Notes: a model not told the origin generated them from the sequence alone. Counted from the first letter of the stretch, positions 9,197 to 18,598 are shown. The stretch is 64,000 bases of DNA from Clostridium beijerinckii (GCF_018223745.1 NZ_CP073653.1:4576001-4640000); one strand, 5' to 3'. Program-made: numbers and translations.

Positions 9197-10721
9197 TTCT
9201 TTTACCTCCTGCCATTAATAAACCTATTGTATTTTCATCAACTTCTCCCTGCTTAAATGTATCTACAATAGTCCCTGCATAAATTACAGCTATAGTATCA
9301 GAAACATTCATAACTTCATCAAGTTCAAATGAAACCAACAGAACAGCTTTGCCTTTATCTCTTTCCCTTATTAATGTTTTATGAACATATTCAATTGCTC
9401 CTACATCAAGTCCACGAGTTGGCTGCACTGCAATTAATAAATCTGGATCATTAGCCACTTCTCTTGCAATTATAACTTTTTGCTGATTCCCTCCTGATAA
9501 TCCTCTAACGGGAAGTAATTCACAATTATCAGGTCTTATATCATATTGTTTTATCATATCTTTAGTATGAGATATGATTTCATTTTTATTTAAAAAGCCA
9601 TTTTTACAATATGGTTCGCTTTTATATTTTTCTATAACTACATTATCAGCAACACTAAAATCTAATACAAGTCCTCGTCTTTGTCTATCTTCATGTATTG
9701 TTGAGACCTTATTCTTAATAACATTTTCTGTTGTAGTATTTTGTATCTCTACTCCATTTATTTTAATGGTACCGCTTTCACATTTTGTTAGGCATGTAAT
9801 TGCTTCAATTAATTCTTTTTGTCCATTGCCATCAATTCCAGCAATACCAACAATTTCACCTTTATGTACTTTAAGTGATAAATCTTTAACTGCATCTAGC
9901 TTTCTTTCATCTTTTACAGTTAAATTCTCTATTTCAAAGACAACTTCATCTGGTTTTGCAGGCTCTTTATCAACAACTAACTTAACTGCATGACCTACCA
10001 TCATAGTAGCAAGTTCTGATCCTGTTATCTCTTTAACATTAACCGTATCTATATATTTTCCTCTACGTATTATTGTGCAGACATCAGAAGATTCTTTTAT
10101 TTCTTTTAATTTATGCGTAATTATAATTATTGTTTTTCCATCTGCTACAAGATTATTCATAATCTTTATTAAATCTTGAATTTCTTGAGGCGTAAGCACC
10201 GCTGTCGGCTCATCTAATATTAACAAATCAGCTCCACGATATAAAGCTTTTAATATTTCAATACGCTGCTGCATACCTACTGAAATATCTTCAATTTTTG
10301 CATCTGGATCTACTTCTAATCCATACTTTTTAACAATGTTTAATATTTCTTCGCGAGCTTTTTTCATGTCCAATATTCCAAATTTACTTGTGATTTCACT
10401 ACCTAATACTATGTTTTGTGTTACTGTAAAATTTTCAACTAACATAAAATGTTGGTGAACCATTCCTATTCCATTTTCGATGGCTATATTAGGGTTTTTA
10501 ATATTTATCTTTTCACCATTAAGATATATTTCTCCTCGGTCAGCTTGATATAATCCGTAAAGTATATTCATCAGTGTACTCTTACCTGCTCCATTTTCTC
10601 CTAATAGTGCATGAATTGTACCTCTTTTAATATCAATATTGATATCATCTAAGGCACAGAATGAACCAAACATTTTTGTAATTCCACGCATTTGCACTGC
10701 ATATTGTTTGCTAATTTCCAT
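9171..10721 (-). CDS. nucleoside-type ABC transporter ATP-binding protein, duplicated
   Basis: 516 residues with two ABC modules in tandem, as in sugar and nucleoside importers of the RbsA/YufO type. Module 1 has a full Walker A (GENGAGKST), signature and Walker B (LLILDEPTAVLTP). Module 2 has a degenerate Walker A (GIDGNGQKEL), a signature (LSGGNQQKV) and RGLD. That asymmetry is normal for the family. It energises the two permeases encoded directly downstream. The gene overlaps the first permease gene. Confidence 0.9.
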   Translation of the reverse strand: MEISKQYAVQMRGITKMFGSFCALDDINIDIKRGTIHALLGENGAGKSTLMNILYGLYQADRGEIYLNGEKINIKNPNIAIENGIGMVHQHFMLVENFTVTQNIVLGSEITSKFGILDMKKAREEILNIVKKYGLEVDPDAKIEDISVGMQQRIEILKALYRGADLLILDEPTAVLTPQEIQDLIKIMNNLVADGKTIIIITHKLKEIKESSDVCTIIRRGKYIDTVNVKEITGSELATMMVGHAVKLVVDKEPAKPDEVVFEIENLTVKDERKLDAVKDLSLKVHKGEIVGIAGIDGNGQKELIEAITCLTKCESGTIKINGVEIQNTTTENVIKNKVSTIHEDRQRRGLVLDFSVADNVVIEKYKSEPYCKNGFLNKNEIISHTKDMIKQYDIRPDNCELLPVRGLSGGNQQKVIIAREVANDPDLLIAVQPTRGLDVGAIEYVHKTLIRERDKGKAVLLVSFELDEVMNVSDTIAVIYAGTIVDTFKQGEVDENTIGLLMAGGKRNENSGKDS

Positions 10722-10802
10722 ACCAAGTCCTCCCTTAATTAATAATATGCTTTGCTAACAGTGAATCACTAGCTAGCAAAGCCATCCCAATTTCATATTT
10801 GC

Positions 10803-10905
10803 CATATATATATTACAATTTATTTTCTACATTTTAGACTTAAGCCATTGCACATAGCTTTCTAGAACCTTAAATGTAAATTCATCATTGCCACACATAT
10901 ACATT
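10803..10905 (+). repeat. possible degenerate copy of the dispersed repeat
   Basis: The gap between the lipoprotein and ATPase genes starts with ATATATATTACAATT, has CTTTCTAGAA in the middle and ends with ACACATATACA, in the same order and spacing as copy 2. The similarity is weaker than among the four clear copies. Confidence 0.4.
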
Positions 10906-10917
10906 ATTTAATTATTC

Positions 10918-11976
10918 TTATTTACCAAAGCTCTTAAATGTTTCTTCATTATAAGGTGGAACTATTGAACCATCTTTAATTTTGTCTTGAACTGCCATAG
11001 CTGCTTTATATACTGCTGGATCCATATTCTTGTTTTCAGTCGGAATTCCTACTGCATTTTCTTTTAATCCATAAGTATAAGTTTTACCACCAATTTTAGT
11101 TCCATTCATAGCTTCTTTTGAAAGATTTTCAACTGCAACATTTGCAAGTTTTAATGCTGATGTTAATACATTATCAGGAGCTAAATATGCTTGGTCACGG
11201 TCAACACCTATTGCAAACTTGTTTGCTTCTTTAGCTGCTTCAATTACACCTACACCAACTCCACCTGCTGCATGGAATACGATATCGCATCCAGAAGAGA
11301 ACATCTTATTTGCAATTGCTTTTCCTTTTGATGCATCAGAGAAACTTTCAGCATATTGAACATCTACAGTAATATCTTTACCTAATTCTTTTGCTGCATA
11401 TTGTACACCTGCTTGATATCCAAATTGGAATTGATCTATAATTCCACTTTTTATACCTCCAACAAATCCAACTTTACCTGTTTTTGTTGTTTTAGCTGCT
11501 ACATATCCAACTATAAATGAAGGTTCTTGTGCATTAAACATAACTCCTGTTACATTGGCTGGAGTATCATCCCCATATGAATTATCAACTATAGCATAAT
11601 TGACATCTGGATTTGATTTTGCTGCTTTTAATATTGCATCTGACATTGCAAATCCAATACCCCAAACTAATTTATTGCCACTATCAACAACTTTATCTAG
11701 ATTAGTAGCGTAATCAGATTCTTGCTTAGATTCTAAGTAACTAACTTTTGCACCTTTATTGTTTTTTTCGAAATTTTGTAGACCTTCCCATGAAGATTGA
11801 TTAAATGATTGGTCATTTACCCCACCTGTATCAGTTACCATAGCAACTTGATATTCTTTTGCATTGCTGCTTCCTTTGTCGGCAGTACTAGTACCGCTTC
11901 CACTTGATCCGCATCCAGCAAATAACGTTACTGTTATTGCTGAAACTGCTAATAATGATAATAATCTCTTTTTCAT
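10918..11976 (-). CDS. BMP-family nucleoside-binding lipoprotein
   Basis: 352 residues from the ATG at 11976, preceded by TAGGAGGAAGG; an in-frame ATG 42 bases upstream has no such site. The signal peptide ends in the lipobox LFAGC (Cys22), followed by a Gly/Ser/Thr linker. Domain marks of the BMP/PnrA family are VAMVTDTGGVNDQSFNQSSWEG, GFVGGIKSG and FHAAGGVGVGV. The family binds purine or pyrimidine nucleosides outside the membrane and delivers them to the permeases. It is the first structural gene after the LacI-type regulator and is separated from the ATPase gene by about 200 bases. Confidence 0.9.
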   Translation of the reverse strand: MKKRLLSLLAVSAITVTLFAGCGSSGSGTSTADKGSSNAKEYQVAMVTDTGGVNDQSFNQSSWEGLQNFEKNNKGAKVSYLESKQESDYATNLDKVVDSGNKLVWGIGFAMSDAILKAAKSNPDVNYAIVDNSYGDDTPANVTGVMFNAQEPSFIVGYVAAKTTKTGKVGFVGGIKSGIIDQFQFGYQAGVQYAAKELGKDITVDVQYAESFSDASKGKAIANKMFSSGCDIVFHAAGGVGVGVIEAAKEANKFAIGVDRDQAYLAPDNVLTSALKLANVAVENLSKEAMNGTKIGGKTYTYGLKENAVGIPTENKNMDPAVYKAAMAVQDKIKDGSIVPPYNEETFKSFGK

Positions 11977-12109
11977 TAACCTTCCTCCTAAAATATAAGA
12001 ATTAATATTTAAACTCATGGATAATATCCACGATTTAAATTTAATAAAACAATTATTATAAATATTCTTCTAATTAATTATATTTATAATATGTTGACTT
12101 TAATATTAC

Positions 12110-12121
12110 GAATATGTATTC
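12110..12121. promoter_or_regulatory. candidate operator upstream of the nucleoside-binding lipoprotein gene
   Basis: Perfect palindrome with arms GAATA/TATTC and a two-base centre, next to a plausible TATTAT -10 box for the minus-strand transcript. A related GAATAT/ATATTC pair overlaps the -35 box of the LacI-type regulator gene. It is a candidate binding site for that regulator; arm spacing differs between the two sites. Confidence 0.3.
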
Positions 12122-12134
12122 AACTTGTGCCTAT

Positions 12135-12224
12135 GTATATATGTTGTAATTCACAATTACCACTAAAATTCTTGCAATCTTTTTTAAAATTATGATGAAG
12201 AATTATTTTTGCAGCGTATATATA
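12135..12224 (+). repeat. dispersed intergenic repeat, copy 3
   Basis: Shorter copy, about 90 bases. It lacks the GCACATTTCA segment after CAATTCACAA but keeps TAAAATTCTTGCAAT, AAATTATGATGAAGAATTAT and TTTTTGCA followed by the TATATA end. It lies just downstream of the LacI-type regulator gene. Confidence 0.75.
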
Positions 12225-12227
12225 AAT

Positions 12228-13244
12228 TTATATCTTTTTCTCTGAACCTTTAACTACAATTTGTGGTGCAATAATCATTCTTCTCACACAATCATCCTCA
12301 GTACTACTGATAATATCAACCAGCATATCCATAGACGCTCTGCCCAACTCAATCGGACAATCTTCCATATATGTAATATTTAATCCTACGATGTCTAAAA
12401 AGTCAATCTTATCAAAGCCCACTATAGCCAAGTCTCTAGGAATATCCTTATTATCTTCTTTTAACGCTTTTATAACACCCATTGTCATCATGTTACTGCA
12501 AACAACCAATGCTGTAGGACGGTCTTTTTCTTCAAATAATTTCTTAGTCAACTCATATGCTTTATCTATCTTAAAATCTCCATATAAAACATACTTATTG
12601 CAAAAATCAATATCATTTTCTTTTAATGCTTTTTTATAGCCCTCTAATCTATCCATTACTGGTTCTGAACTCAATAATCCTGTCATTATTCCAATCTTAG
12701 TATGACCTTCTTTAATTAGCAGGTTTGTTGCCTCAAATCCACCTTTTATATTATCTACAAAAACTCCATTTAACTTTGTAAATTTAACATCAGCCGAAAC
12801 TAATATTATAGGAATATTTAAAGTATTTATTGTTTTAATATAATTTTCATTGAATTTTTCTTCACCAAATCCTGGGGTCATTATAATTCCTTTAATTCTT
12901 TGTTCTTTAAGCAATTTAAGAGCACGCACTTCCTTCTCTAAATAATTATCTGTATTAAATAAAATTATATTCAGATTATTTCTTTCTGCCCTCTCACTTA
13001 CTCCTTTTATAATTTCTCCAAAATATGCATTAGTTATATCTGGAACGATAACTCCTATAGTATTAGTCTCGCATTTCGACAAACTTCTTGCAATTGCACT
13101 CGGTGTATAATTCATTTCTTTTATTGCGACTACTATTCTTTGCCTAGTTTCTTCTTTTACATAACCTGAATTATTGAGAACTCTTGAAACTGTTGCCGAG
13201 GATACTTTAGCCCTTTTCGCAATATCATTTATAGTAACTGACAT
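12228..13244 (-). CDS. LacI-family transcriptional regulator
   Basis: 338 residues from the ATG at 13244, which has GAGGTGGGG upstream; a start 36 bases earlier would bury that site. The N-terminal helix-turn-helix is textbook LacI (TINDIAKRAKVSSATVSRVL), with the hinge NYTPSAIARSL. The rest is a periplasmic-binding-protein-like effector domain (TIGVIVPDITNAYFGEI). Such proteins repress catabolic genes until a sugar or nucleoside-derived ligand binds. Its place directly before the nucleoside transporter, deoC and deoD suggests it controls them; the ligand is unknown. Confidence 0.88.
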   Translation of the reverse strand: MSVTINDIAKRAKVSSATVSRVLNNSGYVKEETRQRIVVAIKEMNYTPSAIARSLSKCETNTIGVIVPDITNAYFGEIIKGVSERAERNNLNIILFNTDNYLEKEVRALKLLKEQRIKGIIMTPGFGEEKFNENYIKTINTLNIPIILVSADVKFTKLNGVFVDNIKGGFEATNLLIKEGHTKIGIMTGLLSSEPVMDRLEGYKKALKENDIDFCNKYVLYGDFKIDKAYELTKKLFEEKDRPTALVVCSNMMTMGVIKALKEDNKDIPRDLAIVGFDKIDFLDIVGLNITYMEDCPIELGRASMDMLVDIISSTEDDCVRRMIIAPQIVVKGSEKKI

Positions 13245-13423
13245 AACACCCCACCTCGTCAAATTTTTTTCATAATTCATCCAAATTTATTACATTATTA
13301 AAACTAAATCGTGAAATACTATTATTATATCCTAGATTAATTTATAACTTGAATTCTTAATTTCTAAGGCTTTAAGCCAAGTTATTTTTAAGTCGAACTA
13401 TTTATGGTATCGCTTCCACACTT

Positions 13424-13457
13424 ATAATAATATATTAGGAATATGATGTCAATATTC
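13424..13457 (-). promoter_or_regulatory. promoter of the LacI-type regulator gene with overlapping inverted repeat
   Basis: On the minus strand TTGACA (13447-13452) is followed after exactly 17 bases by TATTAT (13424-13429). The -35 box lies inside the inverted repeat GAATAT-N7-ATATTC (13439-13457), a layout expected for autorepression. The transcript would have a leader of about 170 bases. Confidence 0.5.
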
Positions 13458-13664
13458 ATAGGTTTATTGATTTCACTATAATATTTATCAATACTACATG
13501 CCATTTATCTTCAGTTTAAGCCATTCTATGCCCATACTAGTATAAATTATGCTATATATATTTACAAACTTTTTTTATTAATATAATTTTATTTCACTCT
13601 TTTCTAAGTCTATATTAAAGGAGTAATCTAACGTATTTTCATACTTAAACCACTCCTTTTTTTA
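13458..13664. other. intergenic DNA with a terminator-like hairpin
   Basis: AT-rich DNA between the aminotransferase gene and the regulator promoter. An inverted repeat AAAGGAGT/ACTCCTTT (13617-13659) lies just after the aminotransferase stop codon, with a T-run on the plus-strand side. It may end transcription, but the loop is long. Confidence 0.4.
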
Positions 13665-14837
13665 TTATTTCTCTTTTAATTTATCAAGAAATCTCTTTGT
13701 TCTCTTCAGTGCTTCCATAATATCCTCCATTGATGACGCATAACAAACTCTTATAAATCCCTCTCCACAATCACCAAAAGCATTTCCTGGAATAACTAAT
13801 ACTTTTTTATTTATAAGCAGTTGTTCACAGAATTCATCTGATGTTATACCTGTAGATTTAATACTTGGAAATAAATAAAATGCTCCAAGAGGCTCAAAAC
13901 ACTCTAACCCCATCTTTCTAAATCCATCCAATAGAACTCTTCTTCTTCTATTATATTCCTTACACATTTCTTCTACACTTTTATCACCACTTTTTAAAGC
14001 TTCAATCGCTGCATACTGAGCAGTTGTTGGTGAACACATAAGAGCATATTGATGAATTTTCTTCATTGCTTCTATTAGAATCGGATGTCCACAGATATAT
14101 CCAAGTCTCCATCCTGTCATAGCATATGATTTAGAAAATCCATTTATAACTAAAGTCTTATCTCTCATTTCTGGAAAAGATGCTATTGAAACATGCTTCT
14201 CTCCATAGCAGAGTTCTGAGTATATTTCATCTGAAATTGCAATAATATTTTTATCTTTAAGAACTTCTACTATTCCTGCTAGTTCATCTCTAGTCATTAT
14301 TGCACCTGTTGGGTTGTTAGGGAACGGTATTATAACTACCTTTGTTCTAGGTGTAATTGCTTTTTCCAAAGCCTCAGGCGTAAGTTTAAATTCATCTTCT
14401 GCTTTAAGATTCAAAACCTTAGCTATTGCTCCAGTAAATGCAGTACATCCTTTGTATGCAACAAAGCTTGGCTCCGGAACTATAACCTCGTCCCCAGGCC
14501 CAACTAACGCCCTAAGTGCTATATCAATTCCTTCACTTCCTCCAACAGTAACTATTATTTCATCCTCTGGATTATAGTTAAGGTTAAATCTTCTATGAAG
14601 GTACTTTGATATCTCACTACGAAGTTCAATAAATCCTGCATTAGATGAATAATGAGTATGACCTTGCTCCAAAGAATATATCCCGGCTTCTCTCACATTC
14701 CATGGAGTTACAAAATCCGGTTCTCCTACACCTAGAGAAATAACATCCTCCATTTCATTTATTATATCGAAATATTTTCTTATTCCTGACGGAGGCATAT
14801 TTTTTACGTTGTCTAAAATCATGTCTTCTAATTTCAT
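13665..14837 (-). CDS. PLP-dependent class I/II aminotransferase
   Basis: 390 residues of fold-type I. The Schiff-base lysine is in INGFSKSYAMTGWRLGY; PNNPTGAIM, SDEIYSEL and the C-terminal GEGFIRVCYA (carboxylate-binding Arg) are all present. The sequence looks like the group of broad aspartate/alanine/aromatic aminotransferases of Firmicutes. It overlaps the Lrp-type regulator gene by four bases (ATGA), so the two are co-translated and share the T-box leader. If the leader's specifier is GCA (alanine), an alanine-forming role is the simplest guess; sequence alone does not fix the substrate. Confidence 0.85.
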   Translation of the reverse strand: MKLEDMILDNVKNMPPSGIRKYFDIINEMEDVISLGVGEPDFVTPWNVREAGIYSLEQGHTHYSSNAGFIELRSEISKYLHRRFNLNYNPEDEIIVTVGGSEGIDIALRALVGPGDEVIVPEPSFVAYKGCTAFTGAIAKVLNLKAEDEFKLTPEALEKAITPRTKVVIIPFPNNPTGAIMTRDELAGIVEVLKDKNIIAISDEIYSELCYGEKHVSIASFPEMRDKTLVINGFSKSYAMTGWRLGYICGHPILIEAMKKIHQYALMCSPTTAQYAAIEALKSGDKSVEEMCKEYNRRRRVLLDGFRKMGLECFEPLGAFYLFPSIKSTGITSDEFCEQLLINKKVLVIPGNAFGDCGEGFIRVCYASSMEDIMEALKRTKRFLDKLKEK

Positions 14838-15313
14838 ATAAATATTGCCTCCCTATCTTCTAATTTCTTTTCTTTAAAGATCTTTCCATGGTCCTTATAT
14901 TTCTTTAATACAAAATGAGTACCTGTGCTTAATACATATTCTTGAACTGCTAGTTTTTCTGATACAAAAAGAGCAACTTCCTTCATGGTTTTTCCTTCAA
15001 CAATAACCGTTAAATCAAAGCCTCCAGACATTAAGTAGCATGCTTTTACTTCTAAAAATTTATATATTCTTTCTGCAACTTTATCAAAACCAACGCCTCT
15101 TTGAGGTGTTATTTTAACTTCTATTAATGCTGTCACTGTTTCACTACCTGTATTTTCCCAATTTATAAGTGTTGTATAACCTGCTATAATACTTTTCTCC
15201 TCATAGTCTCTAATCGCTTCTCTAACTTCCTCAACAGTTTTTCCTGTCATAATTGCTATTTGTTCATCACTGTATCTACTATTCTTTTCTAATATTTCAA
15301 GTATTTCCTCCAT
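14834..15313 (-). CDS. Lrp/AsnC-family transcriptional regulator
   Basis: 159 residues from the ATG at 15313, which has GGGGG nine bases upstream; starts further upstream would lie in the T-box terminator. The N-terminal helix-turn-helix (YSDEQIAIMTGKTVEEVREAI) is followed by an AsnC-type ligand-binding domain (EVKITPQRG, KACYLMSGGFDLTVIVEG). These proteins sense amino acids as octamers or dimers. The stop codon overlaps the aminotransferase start, so it probably regulates, or is co-regulated with, that gene. Confidence 0.87.
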   Translation of the reverse strand: MEEILEILEKNSRYSDEQIAIMTGKTVEEVREAIRDYEEKSIIAGYTTLINWENTGSETVTALIEVKITPQRGVGFDKVAERIYKFLEVKACYLMSGGFDLTVIVEGKTMKEVALFVSEKLAVQEYVLSTGTHFVLKKYKDHGKIFKEKKLEDREAIFI

Positions 15314-15344
15314 TGAAAATAACCCCCTTGTTTTTAATATATTT

Positions 15345-15730
15345 AAATAAAAAAAGTCTTCCATCCCACACAAGGGACGAAAGAACTACTTCGCGGTACC
15401 ACCCTAATAAACAACTAAAAAATTGTTCACTCAGTTAGAGTACATAAATACTCCACCTCTATAACGTGAGGAACACGTTATAACCTAATTAAAAATTCTT
15501 ATCTTCTCAGAATTTTTATTTCTCAGTTATAAAATTCAAAGGCTGCTTCTATAAATTATACTTACCAGATTCCACCAAACTCTAGCTCTCTTAAAAGTTT
15601 ACCATCTATATACTATTCCTTATCACTATCTTTAAAATATTATTTTTAATTTAGTCTCAATTCTAATATAAAATTTTAAATAAAAAAATCATATGAATAA
15701 ATTTTCCACTGTTCTTTATCTAAATCTTTC
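15345..15730 (-). promoter_or_regulatory. T-box riboswitch, probably alanine-specific
   Basis: The minus strand carries the universal T-box sequence AGGGTGGTACCGCGAAG at 15389-15405. Directly after it comes a terminator stem (GTCCC/GGGAT extended by neighbouring pairs) and a run of seven U at 15350-15356. About 190-230 bases upstream is a Stem I with GAGAGCTAGAGTTTGGTGGAA, the AG-bulge/distal-loop region. On the 3' side of the specifier loop I read GAA-GCA-G between AAGG/CCTT and TATA/TATA helices, giving GCA, an alanine codon. Uncharged tRNA-Ala(UGC) would then stabilise the antiterminator and switch on the Lrp-type regulator and aminotransferase genes. The T-box itself is certain; the specifier assignment is inference. 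Confidence 0.93.
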
Positions 15731-15735
15731 TTTAT

Positions 15736-15765
15736 ATTATACTAGCAAAAGTACAAAAAATTCAA
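15736..15765 (-). promoter_or_regulatory. promoter of the T-box operon
   Basis: TTGAAT (15760-15765) and TATAAT (15736-15741) separated by 18 bases on the minus strand, just upstream of the leader. Confidence 0.65.
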
Positions 15766-15852
15766 TATATTTTTTATATTTTTTTATTTAAATACAGATT
15801 ATTCTATTGAATTAATCAAAATTGACCCTAAAAAATATATTTATATCATATA

Positions 15853-15892
15853 AAAATAAAAAGGAGCATAAGATTTAATCATTCTTATGCTT
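15853..15892 (-). terminator. terminator after the zinc-ribbon gene
   Basis: Stem GCATAAG/CTTATGC (15866-15872 and 15884-15890) followed on the minus strand by TCCTTTTTATTTTT. Confidence 0.8.
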
Positions 15893-15923
15893 CTTACTCA
15901 ATCAATAGAAACTTTATTACTTT

Positions 15924-16079
15924 CTATCTTCTATTGTTTTGTTGCTTTCTAGCTCTCCTGCAGTCAGGACATCTTACTGGTTCATTTTCAAAACCTTTTT
16001 CCTTATAAAATTCTTGTTCTCCTACAGTAAAAACGAACTCTCTTCCACAATCTTTGCATATTAATGTCTTATCTTCCAT
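15924..16079 (-). CDS. small zinc-ribbon protein, 51 residues
   Basis: The protein begins MEDKTLICKDCGREFVF and has a second pair in VRCPDCRRARKQQNN, so four cysteines in two CXXC knuckles form a zinc ribbon. A GEQEFYKEKGFENEP segment between them matches a widespread family of tiny probable zinc-binding proteins of Firmicutes. It may bind nucleic acid or protein; no specific role is known to me. The ATG at 16079 has only a weak upstream site. A strong GGAGGTG lies 40-50 bases upstream, in front of a TTG that opens a different short frame. Confidence 0.85.
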   Translation of the reverse strand: MEDKTLICKDCGREFVFTVGEQEFYKEKGFENEPVRCPDCRRARKQQNNRR

Positions 16080-16321
16080 TCTAATGTTCCATTGCTCAAG
16101 TTAAAATAACTTTGCAATAGTTCACCTCCTCTTTTTGCTTAAAAATTTCTTTTTGTCATTTAATATTATGTCTGTCTTCATAATTTTTATTCAAAAACAT
16201 GTTATTATATAGTTTATATTTAATTATCATGTAATCTCTCCAGATGATATTACATAGGACTAGGACTCTTTTACATTTATTTTTTCATATATAATAATGA
16301 ATCACATTACTTTAAGTAGAT

Positions 16322-18598
16322 TTAATTGATCTTCAACTCAAATTTTTCATTTACAAAATCAATTACACACTTTCCACCTTCGCTTAGCTTTCCAAATAAA
16401 ATTTCATCAACAAGTAATGGTTTTATATTCGAAGCTATAACTCTTGCTATTTCTCTTGCCCCAAATTCCTCTGATGTTCCTATTTTAGCAATGTGATTTA
16501 CACATTCTTCACTAAATTCTATTTCAACATTTTTAGAATTCAATTTATCTTTAAAGTTATTTAATTGCTTTTTAGCAACATTTGCTGCCATAATATCAGT
16601 CATTCCATTAAATACTATTATTTTATCCAGTCTATTTCTAAATTCAGGTGTGAAGAACTTTTTAACTTCTTCCATTATAGCTTCACCTTTGACTTCTCTA
16701 TCTCCGAAACCAATAAGCTTTTTACCTATATTTCTCGCTCCAGCATTAGAGGTCATTATTATTATTGAGTTTCTAAAATCAGCTTTCCTGCCTTTATTAT
16801 CAGTAAGTGTGGCATAATCCATAACCTGAAGCAATACACCCAAAATATCCGGGTGTGCCTTTTCTATTTCATCCAGTAATAATACGCAATGTGGCGTTTT
16901 TCTTATTGAATCAGTTAAAAGTCCGCCTTCTTCATAACCTACATATCCTGGAGGTGATCCTATGAGTTTTGCAGCTGAATGTTTTTCAGTATATTCACTC
17001 ATGTCAAATCTAATCAAATCTATTCCTAGAGTTTTAGATAAGCATCTAGCAATCTCTGTTTTTCCAACTCCAGTAGGCCCAACAAAAAGCATCGATGCTA
17101 CTGGCTTATCTTCATCGTTTAATCCAGATCTAGACATCTTTATACATCTTACAACTTCTTCAATGGCTTTATCCTGTGAAAATATATTTTCCTTTAAGTC
17201 CTTTTCTAAGTGCTTTAAAGAACTTATCTCGCTACTTTCCACAGTTTGCTTTGGAATATTACAAATCTTTGATATTATTTCCTCAATAGTTTTTCTGTCA
17301 ACTATAATCTGCTCATTCATATCTTCATTATGCATACGAACATAAGCTCCAGCTTCATCTATAATATCTACAGCCTTATCTGGCAGATATCTGTCATTAA
17401 TATACTTATCGCTTAGAGTTACTGCATCTCCAATTGCTTCATCTGTATAACTTACATTATGATATTCTTCATAATTCTTTTTAAGTCCATCTAATATTTG
17501 TATAGCTTCTTTTATAGATGGTTCTTTAACATCTATTCTTTGGAATCTTCTACTTAATGCTTTATCTTTTTCAAAAAACTTTTTATATTCATCAAAAGTA
17601 GTAGCTCCAATAAATCTAATTTTTCCTTCTGTAAGATAAGGCTTTAACAAATTGGACGCATCTAATGCGCCACCATTTAACGCTCCAGCACCTACAATAT
17701 TATGAATTTCATCTATATATACAATTGGCTTATCTTGTTTGCTAATCAAATCTAAGACTCTTTTTATTCTTTCTTCAAAATCTCCTCTATACTTAGTTCC
17801 TGCTATAACAGATCCAATATCTAAAGAAAACATAGAACTTCCTTTTAATTTTTCTGGCACCTTGTCTTCACTTATTAACTTTGCAAGTCCTAAAGTTATA
17901 GCAGTTTTACCAACTCCAGACTCACCTACATGTATAGGATTATTTTTTATCCTTCTACAGAGTATCTGTATACTTCTTTCTAAAATATCTTTTCGTCCTA
18001 TCAATGGATCATTTTCTTCTTCTGTAGCTTTCTTAATAAGGTCTATTGTAAACTTATTAAGAAATGCATCTTCTTTTTTCTTCTCCACTTTTTCTTTACT
18101 TTCATTCTCAGTAAATTCATTCTCATCTTCTTTAAAATTTTCTTGCATTTCATCATCATAAGAATTTCGAGTATCTTCATCTATACTATGACACAAAGAA
18201 TATAGCAAATCTCTTCTTGTAACGCCTTCTTGCTCTAGATAATATCGTGCATAACTATCTTCTAGATTAAAAATTGCAGAGAGTATATGATCTACGTCAA
18301 TTGCATCTTTCCCGCTATACTTAATTTGTTCATTTGCTGTTAAAATGACTCTTTGAAACTCTATGCTCTCTTGTGGTTCTCCTTGACCAATTTTATTTAT
18401 ATATGTTTTCACGTAAGTTGCCAAATTATATCTTAAATTTTCTAAACTTCCACCACATTCTTTAATAGCATACTCTACATTCTTATCAAAAGTTGCAGCA
18501 TACAGTAAATGCTCTGGTGTAATATATTCGCTGCTTTTCTCTTTTGCTTCTTGGTATGCTTTAAGTAATATCAAATTAACTTCATTCGTAATTTTCAT
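16322..18598 (-). CDS. clpA: ATP-dependent Clp protease ATP-binding subunit ClpA
   Basis: 758 residues, the usual ClpA length. In order: a double Clp_N domain (residues 1-140), a highly acidic linker (about 144-178), AAA+ module 1 with Walker A GESGVGKT (225-232) and Walker B VYIDEIH, and AAA+ module 2 with Walker A GPTGVGKT (507-514) and Walker B LLLDEIEKAH. There is no ClpB-type middle coiled coil. The IGFGDRE segment after the second module is the ClpP-docking loop. It unfolds proteins and feeds them into ClpP. It starts three bases after clpS, its adaptor, so the two form one operon. Confidence 0.94.
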   Translation of the reverse strand: MKITNEVNLILLKAYQEAKEKSSEYITPEHLLYAATFDKNVEYAIKECGGSLENLRYNLATYVKTYINKIGQGEPQESIEFQRVILTANEQIKYSGKDAIDVDHILSAIFNLEDSYARYYLEQEGVTRRDLLYSLCHSIDEDTRNSYDDEMQENFKEDENEFTENESKEKVEKKKEDAFLNKFTIDLIKKATEEENDPLIGRKDILERSIQILCRRIKNNPIHVGESGVGKTAITLGLAKLISEDKVPEKLKGSSMFSLDIGSVIAGTKYRGDFEERIKRVLDLISKQDKPIVYIDEIHNIVGAGALNGGALDASNLLKPYLTEGKIRFIGATTFDEYKKFFEKDKALSRRFQRIDVKEPSIKEAIQILDGLKKNYEEYHNVSYTDEAIGDAVTLSDKYINDRYLPDKAVDIIDEAGAYVRMHNEDMNEQIIVDRKTIEEIISKICNIPKQTVESSEISSLKHLEKDLKENIFSQDKAIEEVVRCIKMSRSGLNDEDKPVASMLFVGPTGVGKTEIARCLSKTLGIDLIRFDMSEYTEKHSAAKLIGSPPGYVGYEEGGLLTDSIRKTPHCVLLLDEIEKAHPDILGVLLQVMDYATLTDNKGRKADFRNSIIIMTSNAGARNIGKKLIGFGDREVKGEAIMEEVKKFFTPEFRNRLDKIIVFNGMTDIMAANVAKKQLNNFKDKLNSKNVEIEFSEECVNHIAKIGTSEEFGAREIARVIASNIKPLLVDEILFGKLSEGGKCVIDFVNEKFELKIN

